A DNA stretch of 64,000 nucleotides. Origin: an uncultured Treponema sp. (GTDB lineage Bacteria; Spirochaetota; Spirochaetia; Treponematales; Treponemataceae). The position numbers and the translations under genes are program-made. Below, piece after piece: positions 8,290 to 16,729 of this stretch (positions are counted from its first letter, which is position 1; every line of letters starts with the position of its first letter). The notes beneath the pieces were generated by a model. It was not told the origin of the DNA and ran no database searches. It was given only the letters and a program-made list of their open reading frames with translations. The stretch is taken from the NCBI GenBank assembly GCA_947165895.1, contig CAMVCB010000002.1, positions 1 through 64,000 of the forward strand. The letters are read 5' to 3'.

Positions 8290-8745
8290 TTATTTTCTAA
8301 ACCGAATATGATTATCTACGCTGTAAAAATACTTTGTAATCTTTTCCAGTGCTTCCTGCACGGGGCATTCAACATCAAAAGTTGCGATTGCCTTTTTTTC
8401 CAGTGCCTTGGTAACATTAAAGCCAATCTTTGCCGCAACAACTGCCCGCACATCGCTGATCTGCTCAACTTTTGCAGAAGGACCGCCTGCACCGCAGCCG
8501 CCTCCATTTCCGTTGCTGCAGCCGGAGGCACAGTCTTTTGGACCGCAGCCATGACCGGCTTCAGAGTCGGAAGTTCCTGCAGGAAGGGCTGCCTCCCCGG
8601 CAGGAACTTCCTCGATTTTTCTTTTTTCCGAAAGCTCAAAAGCTCCCTGATCATTTACGCTATAAATCAGAAATTCTGCTGCCGCTCCAAAGTGCAGGTC
8701 AACATTTATTCCGTCTGAGCTTGCAACTGCAATCTTATATGCCAT
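8290..8745 (-). CDS. NifX/NafY-type cofactor-carrier domain protein with Cys-rich insert
   Basis: 151 residues of the dinitrogenase Fe-Mo cofactor domain family (NifX, NafY, VnfX, NifB C-terminus), which bind and carry NifB-co or FeMo-co. N-terminal IAVASSDGINVDLHFGAAAEFLIY and a C-terminal half with KIGFNVTKALEKK are typical. Between them (about residues 62-92) is an insert with five Cys in HGCGPKDCASGCSNGNGGGC, which could bind metal. It is first in the operon with D1 and K1, so delivery of cluster to D1K1 is a reasonable inference. A second, insert-free relative is encoded beside nifB. Confidence 0.83.
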   Translation of the reverse strand: MAYKIAVASSDGINVDLHFGAAAEFLIYSVNDQGAFELSEKRKIEEVPAGEAALPAGTSDSEAGHGCGPKDCASGCSNGNGGGCGAGGPSAKVEQISDVRAVVAAKIGFNVTKALEKKAIATFDVECPVQEALEKITKYFYSVDNHIRFRK

Positions 8746-8775
8746 CTCTTAATATGCCTCTTATAAAAATATAAA

Positions 8776-8829
8776 CCTACAAGGTAGGTAGGTATAAATA
8801 TACAGTTTATTACCTACTAATGCAATAGG
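8776..8829 (-). promoter_or_regulatory. Promoter with two CCTA-N9-TAGG operators (NifX-like/D1/K1 operon)
   Basis: Leftward: CCTATTGCATTAGTAGG (8829-8813), 20 nt containing TATATT, then CCTACCTACCTTGTAGG (8792-8776). TTGCAT within the first palindrome serves as the -35. Centres are 37 bp apart. Same architecture as the sites at 3.0, 13.3, 32.5, 40.1 and 41.5 kb. Confidence 0.8.
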
Positions 8830-8849
8830 GAATGTAAAGATAAAATAAT

Positions 8850-8889
8850 GCCCATAATTCAACCTGAAAGAACCAGCTGAGCTATGGGC
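8850..8889 (-). other. tRNA-like remnant or terminator hairpin
   Basis: Leftward this reads GCCCATAGCTCAGCTGGTT, very like a tRNA 5-prime end with D-arm, then CAGGTTGAATTATGGGC, like a shortened T-arm and the pairing acceptor strand. The anticodon arm is absent, so it cannot be a working tRNA. The 7-bp GCCCATA/TATGGGC stem lies just after the ABC ATPase stop and could end that transcript. Confidence 0.4.
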
Positions 8890-8922
8890 AATATTTTTCT
8901 TCTTATTAAACTAAATCTTAAG

Positions 8923-9687
8923 CTATATCCCTTCTGCAAAGGTAACCCGCTTTTCAAACTTAAAGGCTTCAAGGAACTTTTTGGCGCGTTCTGTTTTTGG
9001 GGCTGTAAAAAAGTCTTCAGGCTTTGCTTCTTCTACAATCACGCCTTCATCGATGAATACGATTCTGTCGGCAACGGCGCGGGCAAATTCCAGCTGGTGG
9101 GTTACAATCAGCATTGTTCGGCCTTCTTTTGCAAGGTCCATCATAACGTCCAGAACTTCGCGGACCATTTCCGGGTCAAGGGCGGCTGTTACTTCATCAA
9201 ATAAAAGAACTTCCGGATTCATGCAGAGAGCGCGGACAATGGCAACCCGCTGCTTCTGACCTCCAGAAAGCTGGCGGGGGTAAAAATTCTTTTTTTCCAG
9301 AAGACCTACCCGGGCCAGAAGCTTTTCTGCCTCTTCTGTAACCTCGGCCTTATCACGTTTCTGAGCCTTTACCGGGCCCAGAAGAACGTTATTCAAAACT
9401 GTCATATTCGGAAACAAATCATAGCTCTGGAAAACCATTCCGACCTTCTGACGGATAAGATGCATGTCATTTTTACGGTTGCTGATAAGCTGACCGTCCA
9501 GAAGAATTTCTCCACCCTGAATTGATTCAAGGCCGTTTATACAGCGGAGCAGGGTAGATTTTCCGCAGCCGGATGGCCCCAGTATTACCACAACTTCACC
9601 TTTTTCAACGTTGAGGGAAACGCCTTTTAAAATTCCGCCTGCTTCCTTAAATGATTTTTCAAGATTATTTATTTTCAAAAGTGACAT
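8923..9687 (-). CDS. Polar amino-acid ABC transporter ATPase
   Basis: 254-residue GlnQ/HisP/TcyC-class ATPase. Walker [11 protein letters not shown]-loop, signature LSGGQKQR, Walker B VLLFDEV and H-loop VTHQ are seen. Walker B ends DEV rather than the usual DEP, a mild variation; the catalytic Glu is kept. Last gene of the metY, binding protein, permease, permease, ATPase operon read leftward from 13.27 kb. Operon membership with metY suggests cystine, cysteine or a sulfur amino-acid ligand (inference). Confidence 0.88.
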   Translation of the reverse strand: MSLLKINNLEKSFKEAGGILKGVSLNVEKGEVVVILGPSGCGKSTLLRCINGLESIQGGEILLDGQLISNRKNDMHLIRQKVGMVFQSYDLFPNMTVLNNVLLGPVKAQKRDKAEVTEEAEKLLARVGLLEKKNFYPRQLSGGQKQRVAIVRALCMNPEVLLFDEVTAALDPEMVREVLDVMMDLAKEGRTMLIVTHQLEFARAVADRIVFIDEGVIVEEAKPEDFFTAPKTERAKKFLEAFKFEKRVTFAEGI

Positions 9688-9701
9688 AAAAGGGCTCCTG
9701 T

Positions 9702-10403
9702 TTAATCCTTATTCTTTTTTTCAAGTTTGTCAGCGGCAAGGGAAAGAGGCCAGCAGACAATAAAGTACATCATAAAAATCACACCGTAAACTGCAATGGC
9801 AGCTGTGGGAATGGTAAGGCGGTTTGCTTCAATAATCTGCTGTCCGATTTTTACAACTTCAATTACGCCTACAAAGACAACAAGGGATGTTGTTTTAATC
9901 ATTCTGGTAATCAGGTTCATGCTGAGGGGAACAAGCCGTCTGATTGTCTGGGGAATTATTATATAGAAGAAAATCTGTTTTTCTGTGAGTCCGATGGCCC
10001 TGCCGCTTTCATACTGGTGGCGGGGAATTGATTCAAGGGAGCCGCGGACTAAATCTCCCATTTCGGCAGTGCCCCAGAGTGTAAAAACTATGATACTTGC
10101 CGCTTCTCCCGAAATCGAAATGCCAAAAGCGTGAGTAATCCCAAAGTAAGCGAGAAAGAGCAGCACCATCTGGGGCATGATTCGCATAAATTCCAGATAA
10201 ATATTACAGATGATCTTGATAAGACGGTTTTTACGGGTCAAAATGATTCCGAATACAAAGCCCAGCAGGATGGAAAGAAGAACAGAAAGAGCCGCAATCC
10301 AGATTGTAACCCAGAGGCCGCCCATGAGTCGGGGAAAGTTCTTTCCCTTAAAAAGAACGCTGAAGGCTGTTGAAATTGCCGTATAAAAATCCTGGTTTTC
10401 CAT
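9702..10403 (-). CDS. Polar amino-acid ABC transporter permease
   Basis: 233-residue HisM/GlnP-family inner-membrane protein with about five hydrophobic segments and the coupling-loop pattern [29 protein letters not shown] around residues 120-150. It pairs with the permease ending at 10410, six bases upstream, so the transporter is a heterodimer as in HisQM. No strong ribosome site immediately before the ATG; translational coupling to the previous gene is likely. Confidence 0.86.
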   Translation of the reverse strand: MENQDFYTAISTAFSVLFKGKNFPRLMGGLWVTIWIAALSVLLSILLGFVFGIILTRKNRLIKIICNIYLEFMRIMPQMVLLFLAYFGITHAFGISISGEAASIIVFTLWGTAEMGDLVRGSLESIPRHQYESGRAIGLTEKQIFFYIIIPQTIRRLVPLSMNLITRMIKTTSLVVFVGVIEVVKIGQQIIEANRLTIPTAAIAVYGVIFMMYFIVCWPLSLAADKLEKKNKD

Positions 10404-10409
10404 AGCGTG

Positions 10410-11063
10410 CTAACCCCGGTAAAAATTCAGCTTCTTTTCTAAAATCCGTGCGATTATAGAAACCGGAAGCAGAATGATAAAATATGCTATTACCAGAAGT
10501 AAAAGTGATTCTTCTGTTTTGTAATAAAGTCCGATTAAATCCTTTGCCACGTACATAAGGTCTGCAAGGGCAACTGCACTGAAAACCGAAGTTTCTTTAA
10601 GCAGGAAGATGATGTTTGCAACTACGCCCGGAACCGAAACTGCCGCCGCCTGAGGCAAAACGACGTAGCGTACAATCTGCACTTTATCAAGGCCAATGCA
10701 CATTCCGCTTTCCAGCTGGGGGCGTCCTACAGTTCCCAGGGCACTTCGGAAGGTTTCTGCCATGTAAGAGCCGCCCAAAAAAGTGAGTCCGATAATTCCG
10801 CAGGCCTGGCTTGAAAGCTTAATTCCAAGGCGGGGAAGGGCAAAATATAAAAAGAAAAGCTGAATCAGAAGCGGTGTGTTCCGCGAAAGCTCTGTGTAAA
10901 CTCTTACGATTACATTTAAAACAGGGATTTTCCAGTAGCGTATGATTGCACAAAAAATCCCTGTTACGAAAGAAAGAATTATTCCGGTAAAGCCAATCCT
11001 AAGGGTGAGGATACCTGCCTCAACGTACATCGGAATGACCTGTTTTATAAAATTGATATCCAT
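10410..11063 (-). CDS. Polar amino-acid ABC transporter permease
   Basis: 217-residue HisQ/GlnP-type permease. The loop GTVGRPQLESGMCIGLDKVQIVRYVVLPQAA marks the ATPase-coupling helix. A 17-bp perfect stem lies just upstream, between it and the binding-protein gene. It is partner of the next permease and the ATPase at 8.9 kb. Confidence 0.86.
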   Translation of the reverse strand: MDINFIKQVIPMYVEAGILTLRIGFTGIILSFVTGIFCAIIRYWKIPVLNVIVRVYTELSRNTPLLIQLFFLYFALPRLGIKLSSQACGIIGLTFLGGSYMAETFRSALGTVGRPQLESGMCIGLDKVQIVRYVVLPQAAAVSVPGVVANIIFLLKETSVFSAVALADLMYVAKDLIGLYYKTEESLLLLVIAYFIILLPVSIIARILEKKLNFYRG

Positions 11064-11074
11064 AAACTTTTTTT

Positions 11075-11112
11075 GAAATGAAGTCAGCTTATTATTAAGC
11101 TGACTTCATTTC
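11075..11112. repeat. Perfect 17-bp inverted repeat inside operon
   Basis: GAAATGAAGTCAGCTTA and its exact complement are separated by four bases, between the binding-protein stop and the first permease start. In the gene direction no T-run follows, so it is more likely an RNA stabiliser protecting the 3-prime end of the binding-protein message than a terminator. Confidence 0.65.
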
Positions 11113-11121
11113 TTGTTTATC

Positions 11122-11955
11122 CTACAATTTTCCGCCTTCTACTACAAGACTGTCTGCATCAGAATCTGCACCGTAAACTGCGCGCAGGGTTGCCTCGTAG
11201 TCTGCGTGGAAGAAGTTTTCTTTTCCAAGCTCTACGATTTCGTTGTTGATCCAGTCAAGAAGATCCTTGTTTCCCTTCTGAACTGCACCCGCAATTGCAT
11301 CAAGGCTTCCGATTGAGTCAGCACCTGCGCCTACAGCAAACTTTGGATTTTCAATAGCCCAGGCAAGAACCTCTGTGTTGTCTGTAGAAAGTCCGTCTCC
11401 GCGTCCGTCAAGAAGGGCGTTGTAAGCTTCTGAATACTGGTCGAACTTCAAAAGATTGATTTTTGGATAGTTTTTAGAGAAGTAGCTTTCTGCTGTTGTT
11501 CCCTTTGCAATAATCAGAGTTTTTCCGTTGAGCTGAGCAGGGTCTGTAACAAGAGCTGATTTTGGAGAAACGATTCCCAAAGCAACCTTCATGTAAGGAA
11601 GGGCGAAGTCAACTTTTTCTGCACGCTCAGGTGTTACAGTAAAGTTTGCAAGAACAAGGTCAACCTTGCCAGTTGCAAGAACTTCTACGCGGGCAGCGGC
11701 TTCAACCGGCACGTATTTTACTTTTACGCCAAGGTCTTTTGCGATGCGGTTTCCAAAGTAAACGTCATAGCCCTGGTACTCACCGTTTTCGTCAACATAA
11801 CCGAATGGTTTTTTATCGCTGAATACGGCAATTTTGATTACCTTGCTTTTTTTGATTTCTGCAACTGTGCGGCCATTTTTGCCTTTAGCAGAAAGTGGTG
11901 AAAGTGCAGTGGCTGTAAGAGCGGCTGCAAGAATAAATTTTACAAATTTTTTCAT
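11122..11955 (-). CDS. Amino-acid ABC transporter substrate-binding protein (family 3)
   Basis: 277 residues with a signal peptide (about 1-23, LAAALTATALSPLSAKG) and no lipobox Cys, so periplasmic. The family-3 core is clear: KIAVFSDKKPFGYVDENGEYQGYDVYFGNRIAKDLG, the LATGKVDLVLANFTVTPERAEKVDFALPY motif, and the C-terminal lobe. It follows metY by about 30 bp in one operon. A cystine/cysteine-type ligand is suggested by context, not by sequence. Confidence 0.87.
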   Translation of the reverse strand: MKKFVKFILAAALTATALSPLSAKGKNGRTVAEIKKSKVIKIAVFSDKKPFGYVDENGEYQGYDVYFGNRIAKDLGVKVKYVPVEAAARVEVLATGKVDLVLANFTVTPERAEKVDFALPYMKVALGIVSPKSALVTDPAQLNGKTLIIAKGTTAESYFSKNYPKINLLKFDQYSEAYNALLDGRGDGLSTDNTEVLAWAIENPKFAVGAGADSIGSLDAIAGAVQKGNKDLLDWINNEIVELGKENFFHADYEATLRAVYGADSDADSLVVEGGKL

Positions 11956-11985
11956 ATTGTTTATCTCCTTTTAGATTGTTTTTTT

Positions 11986-13269
11986 TTATTTTACCGCAGC
12001 AAATCCGTTTTCAAGATCTGCAATGATATCATCAATATGTTCAGTACCGATTGAAAGGCGGATTGTGCTCTGAGTGATTCCCTGATCTGCAAGTTCCGCA
12101 TCAGTAAGCTGACTGTGAGTTGTTGTTGCGGGATGAATAACAAGAGATTTTACATCTGCTACATTTGCAAGCAGGCTGAAAATCTTCAGGTTATCAATAA
12201 ATTTCCAGGCTGCTTCTTTTCCACCTTTTATTTCAAAGGTAAAGATACTTGCTCCTCCGTTAGGGAAGTATTTTTCATAAAGTGCGTGATCCGGATGTTC
12301 CGGCAAAGAAGGATGATTAACCTTTGCAACTTTCGGATGATTTTTCAGGAATTCAACAACTTTCTTTGTATTTTCTGCGTGACGGTCAAGGCGCAGGCTC
12401 AAGGTTTCTGTTCCCTGAAGAAGAAGGAAGGCGTTGAAAGGACTGATTGAGGCTCCCTGGTCACGAAGAAGAATTGCCCGGATGTAAGTTACAAATGCAG
12501 CCGGCCCTACTGCATCTGCAAAGCTGATTCCGTGATAGCTTGGATTTGGCTCTGCAATCGGTGCGTATTTTCCAGATTTTTTCCAGTCGAATTTTCCGGA
12601 ATCTACAATTACACCGCCCAGGGTTGTTCCGTGTCCACCAATAAATTTTGTAGCTGAGTGAACTACAATATCTGCACCGTGTTCAATAGGACGGATAAGG
12701 TATGGTGTTCCGAATGTGTTATCAATTACAACTGGAAGTCCGTGTTTGTGTGCCAGTTCAGCAATTGCATCGATATCAGGAATATCCGAGTTTGGATTTC
12801 CAAGAGTTTCAAGATATACAGCCTTAGTATTAGGTTTGATAGCGGCTTCTATTTCTTTAAGATCATGAGCATTTACAAAGGTTGTTTCAACGCCAAACTG
12901 CTTAAGAGTATGGGAAAGCAGATTGTATGAGCCTCCGTAAATTGTTTTCTGAGCAACAATGTGATCTCCTGCCTGAGCCAGAGCTTCGATTGTGTAAGTA
13001 ATTGCTGCGGCACCAGATGCAACAGCAAGGGCTGCAACACCGCCTTCAAGAGCCGCAATTCTTTTTTCAAAAACATCCTGTGTGGAGTTTGTAAGACGAC
13101 CGTAAATGTTTCCAGCATCTGCTAGTCCAAAGCGGTCTGCGGCGTGCTTTGAGTTATGGAAAACATAAGATGTTGTCTGATAAATTGGAACTGCGCGGCT
13201 GTCTGTTACAGGATCCGCCTGCTCCTGCCCAACGTGTAACTGTAATGTTTCAAAGTGTAATTTTGCCAT
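11986..13269 (-). CDS. metY: O-acetylhomoserine aminocarboxypropyltransferase (sulfhydrylase)
   Basis: 427-residue PLP enzyme of the Cys/Met metabolism family. It joins O-acetylhomoserine with sulfide or methanethiol to give homocysteine or methionine. Visible are [39 protein letters not shown] with the PLP Lys in SATKF, and the long MetY-type insertion after it ([24 protein letters not shown]). The N-terminal [29 protein letters not shown] is typical of MetY. First gene of an operon with an amino-acid ABC importer, behind a two-operator promoter. In Rhodospirillum, methanethiol made by methylthio-alkane reductase is fixed by this enzyme, so it links the nitrogenase-like genes to methionine synthesis (inference). 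Confidence 0.93.
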   Translation of the reverse strand: MAKLHFETLQLHVGQEQADPVTDSRAVPIYQTTSYVFHNSKHAADRFGLADAGNIYGRLTNSTQDVFEKRIAALEGGVAALAVASGAAAITYTIEALAQAGDHIVAQKTIYGGSYNLLSHTLKQFGVETTFVNAHDLKEIEAAIKPNTKAVYLETLGNPNSDIPDIDAIAELAHKHGLPVVIDNTFGTPYLIRPIEHGADIVVHSATKFIGGHGTTLGGVIVDSGKFDWKKSGKYAPIAEPNPSYHGISFADAVGPAAFVTYIRAILLRDQGASISPFNAFLLLQGTETLSLRLDRHAENTKKVVEFLKNHPKVAKVNHPSLPEHPDHALYEKYFPNGGASIFTFEIKGGKEAAWKFIDNLKIFSLLANVADVKSLVIHPATTTHSQLTDAELADQGITQSTIRLSIGTEHIDDIIADLENGFAAVK

Positions 13270-13304
13270 AGTTTGCCCCCTGACTCTTATTATTTTTTTA
13301 TAAA

Positions 13305-13357
13305 CCTACAAGGTTGATAGGTTTAATATACAGATGATTACCTACTATGTCAATAGG
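13305..13357 (-). promoter_or_regulatory. Promoter with two CCTA-N9-TAGG operators (metY operon)
   Basis: Leftward: CCTATTGACATAGTAGG (13357-13341), 19 nt with TATATT, then CCTATCAACCTTGTAGG (13321-13305). TTGACA is the -35 and lies in the first palindrome. Centres are 36 bp apart. Confidence 0.82.
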
Positions 13358-13416
13358 GAATTAAAATAAAAAAAGCGAGTTTTTGCAAACTCGCCTTTTA
13401 ATCATATTAAATGAAA

Positions 13417-14415
13417 TTAAGCGGATACATCTTCAGCTGACTGAGCATCAGCTTCGTCGCTTGGTGTGTGGGCTGCAAGGAATGCTGCGTAGAGGGCGCC
13501 TGAAATGTTGTGCCAGGTACTGAAAACGGCTCCCGGAATTGTTGCAAGAGGGTACTGGGCAAAGTGGGCTGCGGCAAGTCCTGTAGCAAGACCAGAGTTC
13601 TGCATGCCGACTTCGATAGAAAGGGCCCGGCATTTTGTCTGCTTGAGGCGGAGAAGTTTTCCAACTCCGTAGCCTGTTGCGTATCCAAGGAGGTTATGAA
13701 GCATTACAACAAAAACAATCATAAGGCTTGTGTTGAGGGCGTTCAAAAGCTTTGCTGAGCTTGCAGAAACAACGGCTGCTACGATTGCAACAATCGCCAG
13801 AGTTGAAACGGCCGGCAAAACCTTAACAAGGGCTTCTGTAACCTTGCCGAAAAAGTGGTTGATGATAAGACCGAGAACAATAGGGATAAGAACAACCTTT
13901 ACAATAGAAAGGAACATAGCCATAACTTTTACATCAACAACCTGTCCGATGTAGAATTTTGTAAGAAGGGGTGTAAGAATAGGGGCAAAAATAGTAGAAA
14001 CGATTGTCATTCCTACAGAAAGTGCAACGTCACCCTTAGACATATATGTCATTACGTTTGATGAAGTTCCGCCAGGGCAGGTTCCTACAAGCATTACACC
14101 AACTGCCAGTTCAGGAGGAAGGCGGAAGGTTTTGATAAGAACGAAAGCGATCAGCGGCATCAAAATGAACTGTGAAAGAAAGCCGATGATGATTTCTTTT
14201 GGACGGCTGAAAACTACTTTGAAATCCTGTGGTTTAAGGGTAAGTCCCATTCCGAACATTACGATTCCAAGAAGGTAGTTAACTGAACTTGTTTTAATCC
14301 AGTTGCAGCTTGCAGGCTTAAAGAGGGCAAGTGCCGCAACAACAATTACGATAAGAGCCATAAACTTACTGATGTAATGGCTGATTTTTTCCAAAAGGTC
14401 TAATGCTTTTGACAT
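13417..14415 (-). CDS. BASS-family sodium-dependent transporter
   Basis: 332 residues, about nine to ten membrane helices, of the bile-acid:sodium symporter (SBF/BASS) family. The family motif region GTCPGGTSSNVMTYMSKGDVALSVGMT (about 110-137) is present. Known BASS members carry bile acids, pyruvate, glucosinolates or keto-acids; the substrate here is unknown. Good GAGG ribosome site before the ATG. It stands alone between the metY operator and the flavin-binding gene. A single CCTA-N9-TAGG site lies about 95 bp upstream and might serve either gene. Confidence 0.87.
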   Translation of the reverse strand: MSKALDLLEKISHYISKFMALIVIVVAALALFKPASCNWIKTSSVNYLLGIVMFGMGLTLKPQDFKVVFSRPKEIIIGFLSQFILMPLIAFVLIKTFRLPPELAVGVMLVGTCPGGTSSNVMTYMSKGDVALSVGMTIVSTIFAPILTPLLTKFYIGQVVDVKVMAMFLSIVKVVLIPIVLGLIINHFFGKVTEALVKVLPAVSTLAIVAIVAAVVSASSAKLLNALNTSLMIVFVVMLHNLLGYATGYGVGKLLRLKQTKCRALSIEVGMQNSGLATGLAAAHFAQYPLATIPGAVFSTWHNISGALYAAFLAAHTPSDEADAQSAEDVSA

Positions 14416-14506
14416 TTCTTTACCTCGCTATAATTACTTTAGTATTTATAAAGTATTTTAGTGAGATTAAAGAGAAATGTTAATACGGTAAGAAAATAAT
14501 AAACAA

Positions 14507-14532
14507 CCTATCATATAAATAGGGAATTGTCA
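14507..14532 (+). promoter_or_regulatory. Single CCTA-N9-TAGG operator upstream of a -35 box
   Basis: CCTATCATATAAATAGG at 14507-14523 is directly followed by TTGTCA at 14527-14532. TATACT at 14550-14555 follows 17 bases later. Unlike the paired sites, the palindrome lies just upstream of the -35 instead of containing it, which would fit activation or a weaker form of repression. Confidence 0.65.
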
Positions 14533-14561
14533 GGGCGGATATGGTGTGCTATACTGTTATT

Positions 14562-14954
14562 ATGAATGAAGTTTATGATTTTTTAAAAGATTGCGGAACT
14601 TATTTTCTTGCAACTGATGATAATGGACAGCCTCGTGTTCGCCCATTCGGAACTGTAAATATTTTTGAAGGAAAGCTTTACATTCAGACTGGAAAGTCAA
14701 AGAACGTGTCAAAGCAGATTCAGAAAAATGCCCGTGTTGAAGTTTGTGCTTCAAAAGGTCCGGAATGGATTCGCGTGGAAGGTGAACTTGTTCGTGACGA
14801 CCGCCGTGAACCAAAAGCTGATATGCTTGAGCACTATCCGGATCTTAAAAAAATGTATTCAGCTGATGATGATAACACAGAAGTTTTGTACTTCAAAAAC
14901 GCCACTGCAACTTTCTACAGCTTTACAGCGGCTCCTAAGGTTGTAAAATTCTAG
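14562..14954 (+). CDS. Pyridoxamine-5-phosphate-oxidase-like flavin-binding protein
   Basis: 130-residue split-barrel protein of the PNPOx-like/FMN-binding group (NimA or general-stress-protein relatives). Visible: YFLATDDNGQPRVRPFGTVNIFEGKLYIQTGKSKNVSKQIQKN and the C-terminal strand VLYFKNATATFYSFT. I use the ATG at 14562: TATACT ends six bases before it and no ribosome site is seen, so the message may be leaderless. An upstream in-frame ATG at 14541 lies ahead of the -10 and is unlikely. Function within the sulfur regulon is unknown; a flavin-dependent redox or flavin-transfer role is possible. Confidence 0.82.
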   Translation: MNEVYDFLKDCGTYFLATDDNGQPRVRPFGTVNIFEGKLYIQTGKSKNVSKQIQKNARVEVCASKGPEWIRVEGELVRDDRREPKADMLEHYPDLKKMYSADDDNTEVLYFKNATATFYSFTAAPKVVKF

Positions 14955-14996
14955 CATCTGATTTTCTTTTGACGGAGGATGCTCCGCCAAAAAAAA

Positions 14997-15434
14997 TTAT
15001 TCCGAAAACAAATTAGTGCTTAAATAGCGTAATCCTGTGTCCGGCAGAATTACGACGATTGTTTTTCCAGCGTTTTCATCTTTCTTTGCAAAATCTGTGG
15101 CAACAGAAAGGGCGGCGCCGCTGGAAACTCCTATAAGTATTCCGTCTGTTTTGGCAAGAAGCCGGGTGGTTTCTACTGCCTTAGCAGGTTCAATCGTAAC
15201 AACCTGATCAATGTATTCCCTGTTCAGGACTTCAGGAACGCGTTCTTTTACAACATCTGTAAAATTATGAATGCCCGTTACAATTCTGTCCTTAACGCTG
15301 CTTTCCGGATTAAAATATTCAAGTTTTGCAAATATTTTTGCTTTAAGATTTAGTTTTTTTTCGTAATTTGTAAGTTCGACAAGAGGTGTATTTCCAACTA
15401 ACTCAGTAATTGATTTATAAACCTTTTTTGCCAT
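14997..15434 (-). pseudogene. Cysteine synthase with about 165-residue internal deletion
   Basis: 145 residues against about 310 for CysK. Residues 1-53 match the CysK N-terminus, including NPESSVKDR with the PLP Lys. The sequence then jumps to the final about 90 residues (RVPEVLNREYIDQVVTIEPAKAVETTRLLAKTDGILIGVSSGAA, ending LPDTGLRYLSTNLF). The TSGNTG substrate loop and the GGxGTGGT phosphate-binding loop are missing, so it cannot be a normal enzyme. The frame is intact across the join, so it either decayed recently or still makes a small protein. It follows the porin-like gene by 24 bp and has a GGAGGG ribosome site. An intact relative is at 31447-32463. Confidence 0.85.
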
Positions 15435-15458
15435 AATCTTACCCTCCTGCCTGGTCTG

Positions 15459-16514
15459 CTACTTTGAGATTTTATACTGCCAGCTGAACGGAATGTTGAA
15501 GCCGTTGAAGCCATCCTTGTCATTAAAGAAGACTCTTAGGCCGGAACGGATTGTTCCAAGACTTGTGTAGTAATCAAAGTATGGATAAACCGTAAATGTA
15601 TCAGATGTGCTTCCTGGAAGAAGTTTGTGTTTGAAGTCTATGGTTGTGTAAAGATCAAGTTTTTCGTTGGCCTTGTAATTTGCCCTTACAACTGCTGTCA
15701 AAGGAATTCCGCTTTCAAGTTCTGCAAAATCATCTACAGCTGTATTGAAGTTAGACTTGTTGTTCAAGCCGGCAAGAAGGTCTGCATAAAGAGAAAACTT
15801 TAATTCTTCAAATGTGTAACCAACAGAGAACTGAATTAAGTTCTGTGTTCCCAGAATGTAGTTTTCGTCAGTATTGTTATAAGTGTAACCGGCATTCAGA
15901 ATCAGATTTTTTACAGAGTTAAGACCAACGTAGGCACCAAGGCTTCTTGTTTTTTCTGTGACATCCTGGGCAGTTGCAGAAATAGTTACAATATTTTTTA
16001 TGCTAAATTCAGCACCAAAGTTCAAATCAAAACGACTCTGGTTTCCTGCGGCTGCTGCAAACTTAAAGCCGATCTCACTGTTTTTCGGGGCAAGGTTTAA
16101 TACAAGACCTGCTCCGTTATCGTCTGCAAGCTTTCCGTGATTAAGATAGTCATCGATAGCTGGCAGATAGGCTGGTGCAGTTGCCCATTTCCAGAAGAAC
16201 TTATTTCCACCAATAATGTTCAGTGGTTGTACAGGGCGGACATTTGCATAGGCCTGTAAGCCAGTTGTCCAGTTTTTGTCACCGGAAATATTAAGACGAA
16301 TACGCCCGTCTACATTTTCAGAAGCAACATCCAGCTGAATGCGGTCGCCAACAGTTGCATCCTTTTTGTTTGCATCTTTGTCGAACTTTAAGAAATCACT
16401 TGTTCCCACGTTGTCAGAGTTTCCACCAAAAGTGTTTGTAAGTGATACATTCTGTGCGCCTGCAGTAGAAGCCAGCAATAAAGCTGTAAAAACAGAAATA
16501 ATTGATTTTTTCAT
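15459..16514 (-). CDS. Outer-membrane beta-barrel (porin-like) protein
   Basis: 351 residues with a signal peptide cleaved near TAGAQ (residues 1-20). The rest alternates hydrophobic and polar residues with many aromatic ends, e.g. NLILNAGYTYNNTDENYILGT and LIQFSVGYTFEELKFSLYADLLAG, as in a transmembrane barrel. I recognise no named family but similar barrels are common in treponemes. It is first in a unit with the deleted cysteine synthase. The promoter region does not contain the CCTA-N9-TAGG site. Confidence 0.72.
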   Translation of the reverse strand: MKKSIISVFTALLLASTAGAQNVSLTNTFGGNSDNVGTSDFLKFDKDANKKDATVGDRIQLDVASENVDGRIRLNISGDKNWTTGLQAYANVRPVQPLNIIGGNKFFWKWATAPAYLPAIDDYLNHGKLADDNGAGLVLNLAPKNSEIGFKFAAAAGNQSRFDLNFGAEFSIKNIVTISATAQDVTEKTRSLGAYVGLNSVKNLILNAGYTYNNTDENYILGTQNLIQFSVGYTFEELKFSLYADLLAGLNNKSNFNTAVDDFAELESGIPLTAVVRANYKANEKLDLYTTIDFKHKLLPGSTSDTFTVYPYFDYYTSLGTIRSGLRVFFNDKDGFNGFNIPFSWQYKISK

Positions 16515-16667
16515 AAAATACCCCTTTTTTATTTTTTAGCAGAGTTCTATACAAGGCTGTCTGAACCTGCCATGCAATATGTATATAGATTTTGCAGAAC
16601 TTTGAATAATACAAAAATCTGATAGGAGCTATATGAAAAAGCTATAACAAAAAAAGGGCTTCCCAGT

Positions 16668-16708
16668 AAAAAAAGACTGCCCGGAACTAGGAGGAATTCC
16701 AGACAGTC
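16668..16708 (-). terminator. Rho-independent terminator after K2
   Basis: Leftward: GACTGTCTGGAATTCC pairs with a matching strand ending GGGCAGTC, followed by TTTTTTT. It lies about 20 bp after the K2 stop, ending the K2 operon before the porin-like gene promoter. Confidence 0.8.
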
Positions 16709-16729
16709 AAATGGCTTTTTTGTGTAGTT

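Noticed and set aside
11075..11112. Rho-independent terminator between binding protein and permease
   Set aside because: In the direction of transcription the stem is followed by A-rich sequence, not T; kept only as a stabilising hairpin.
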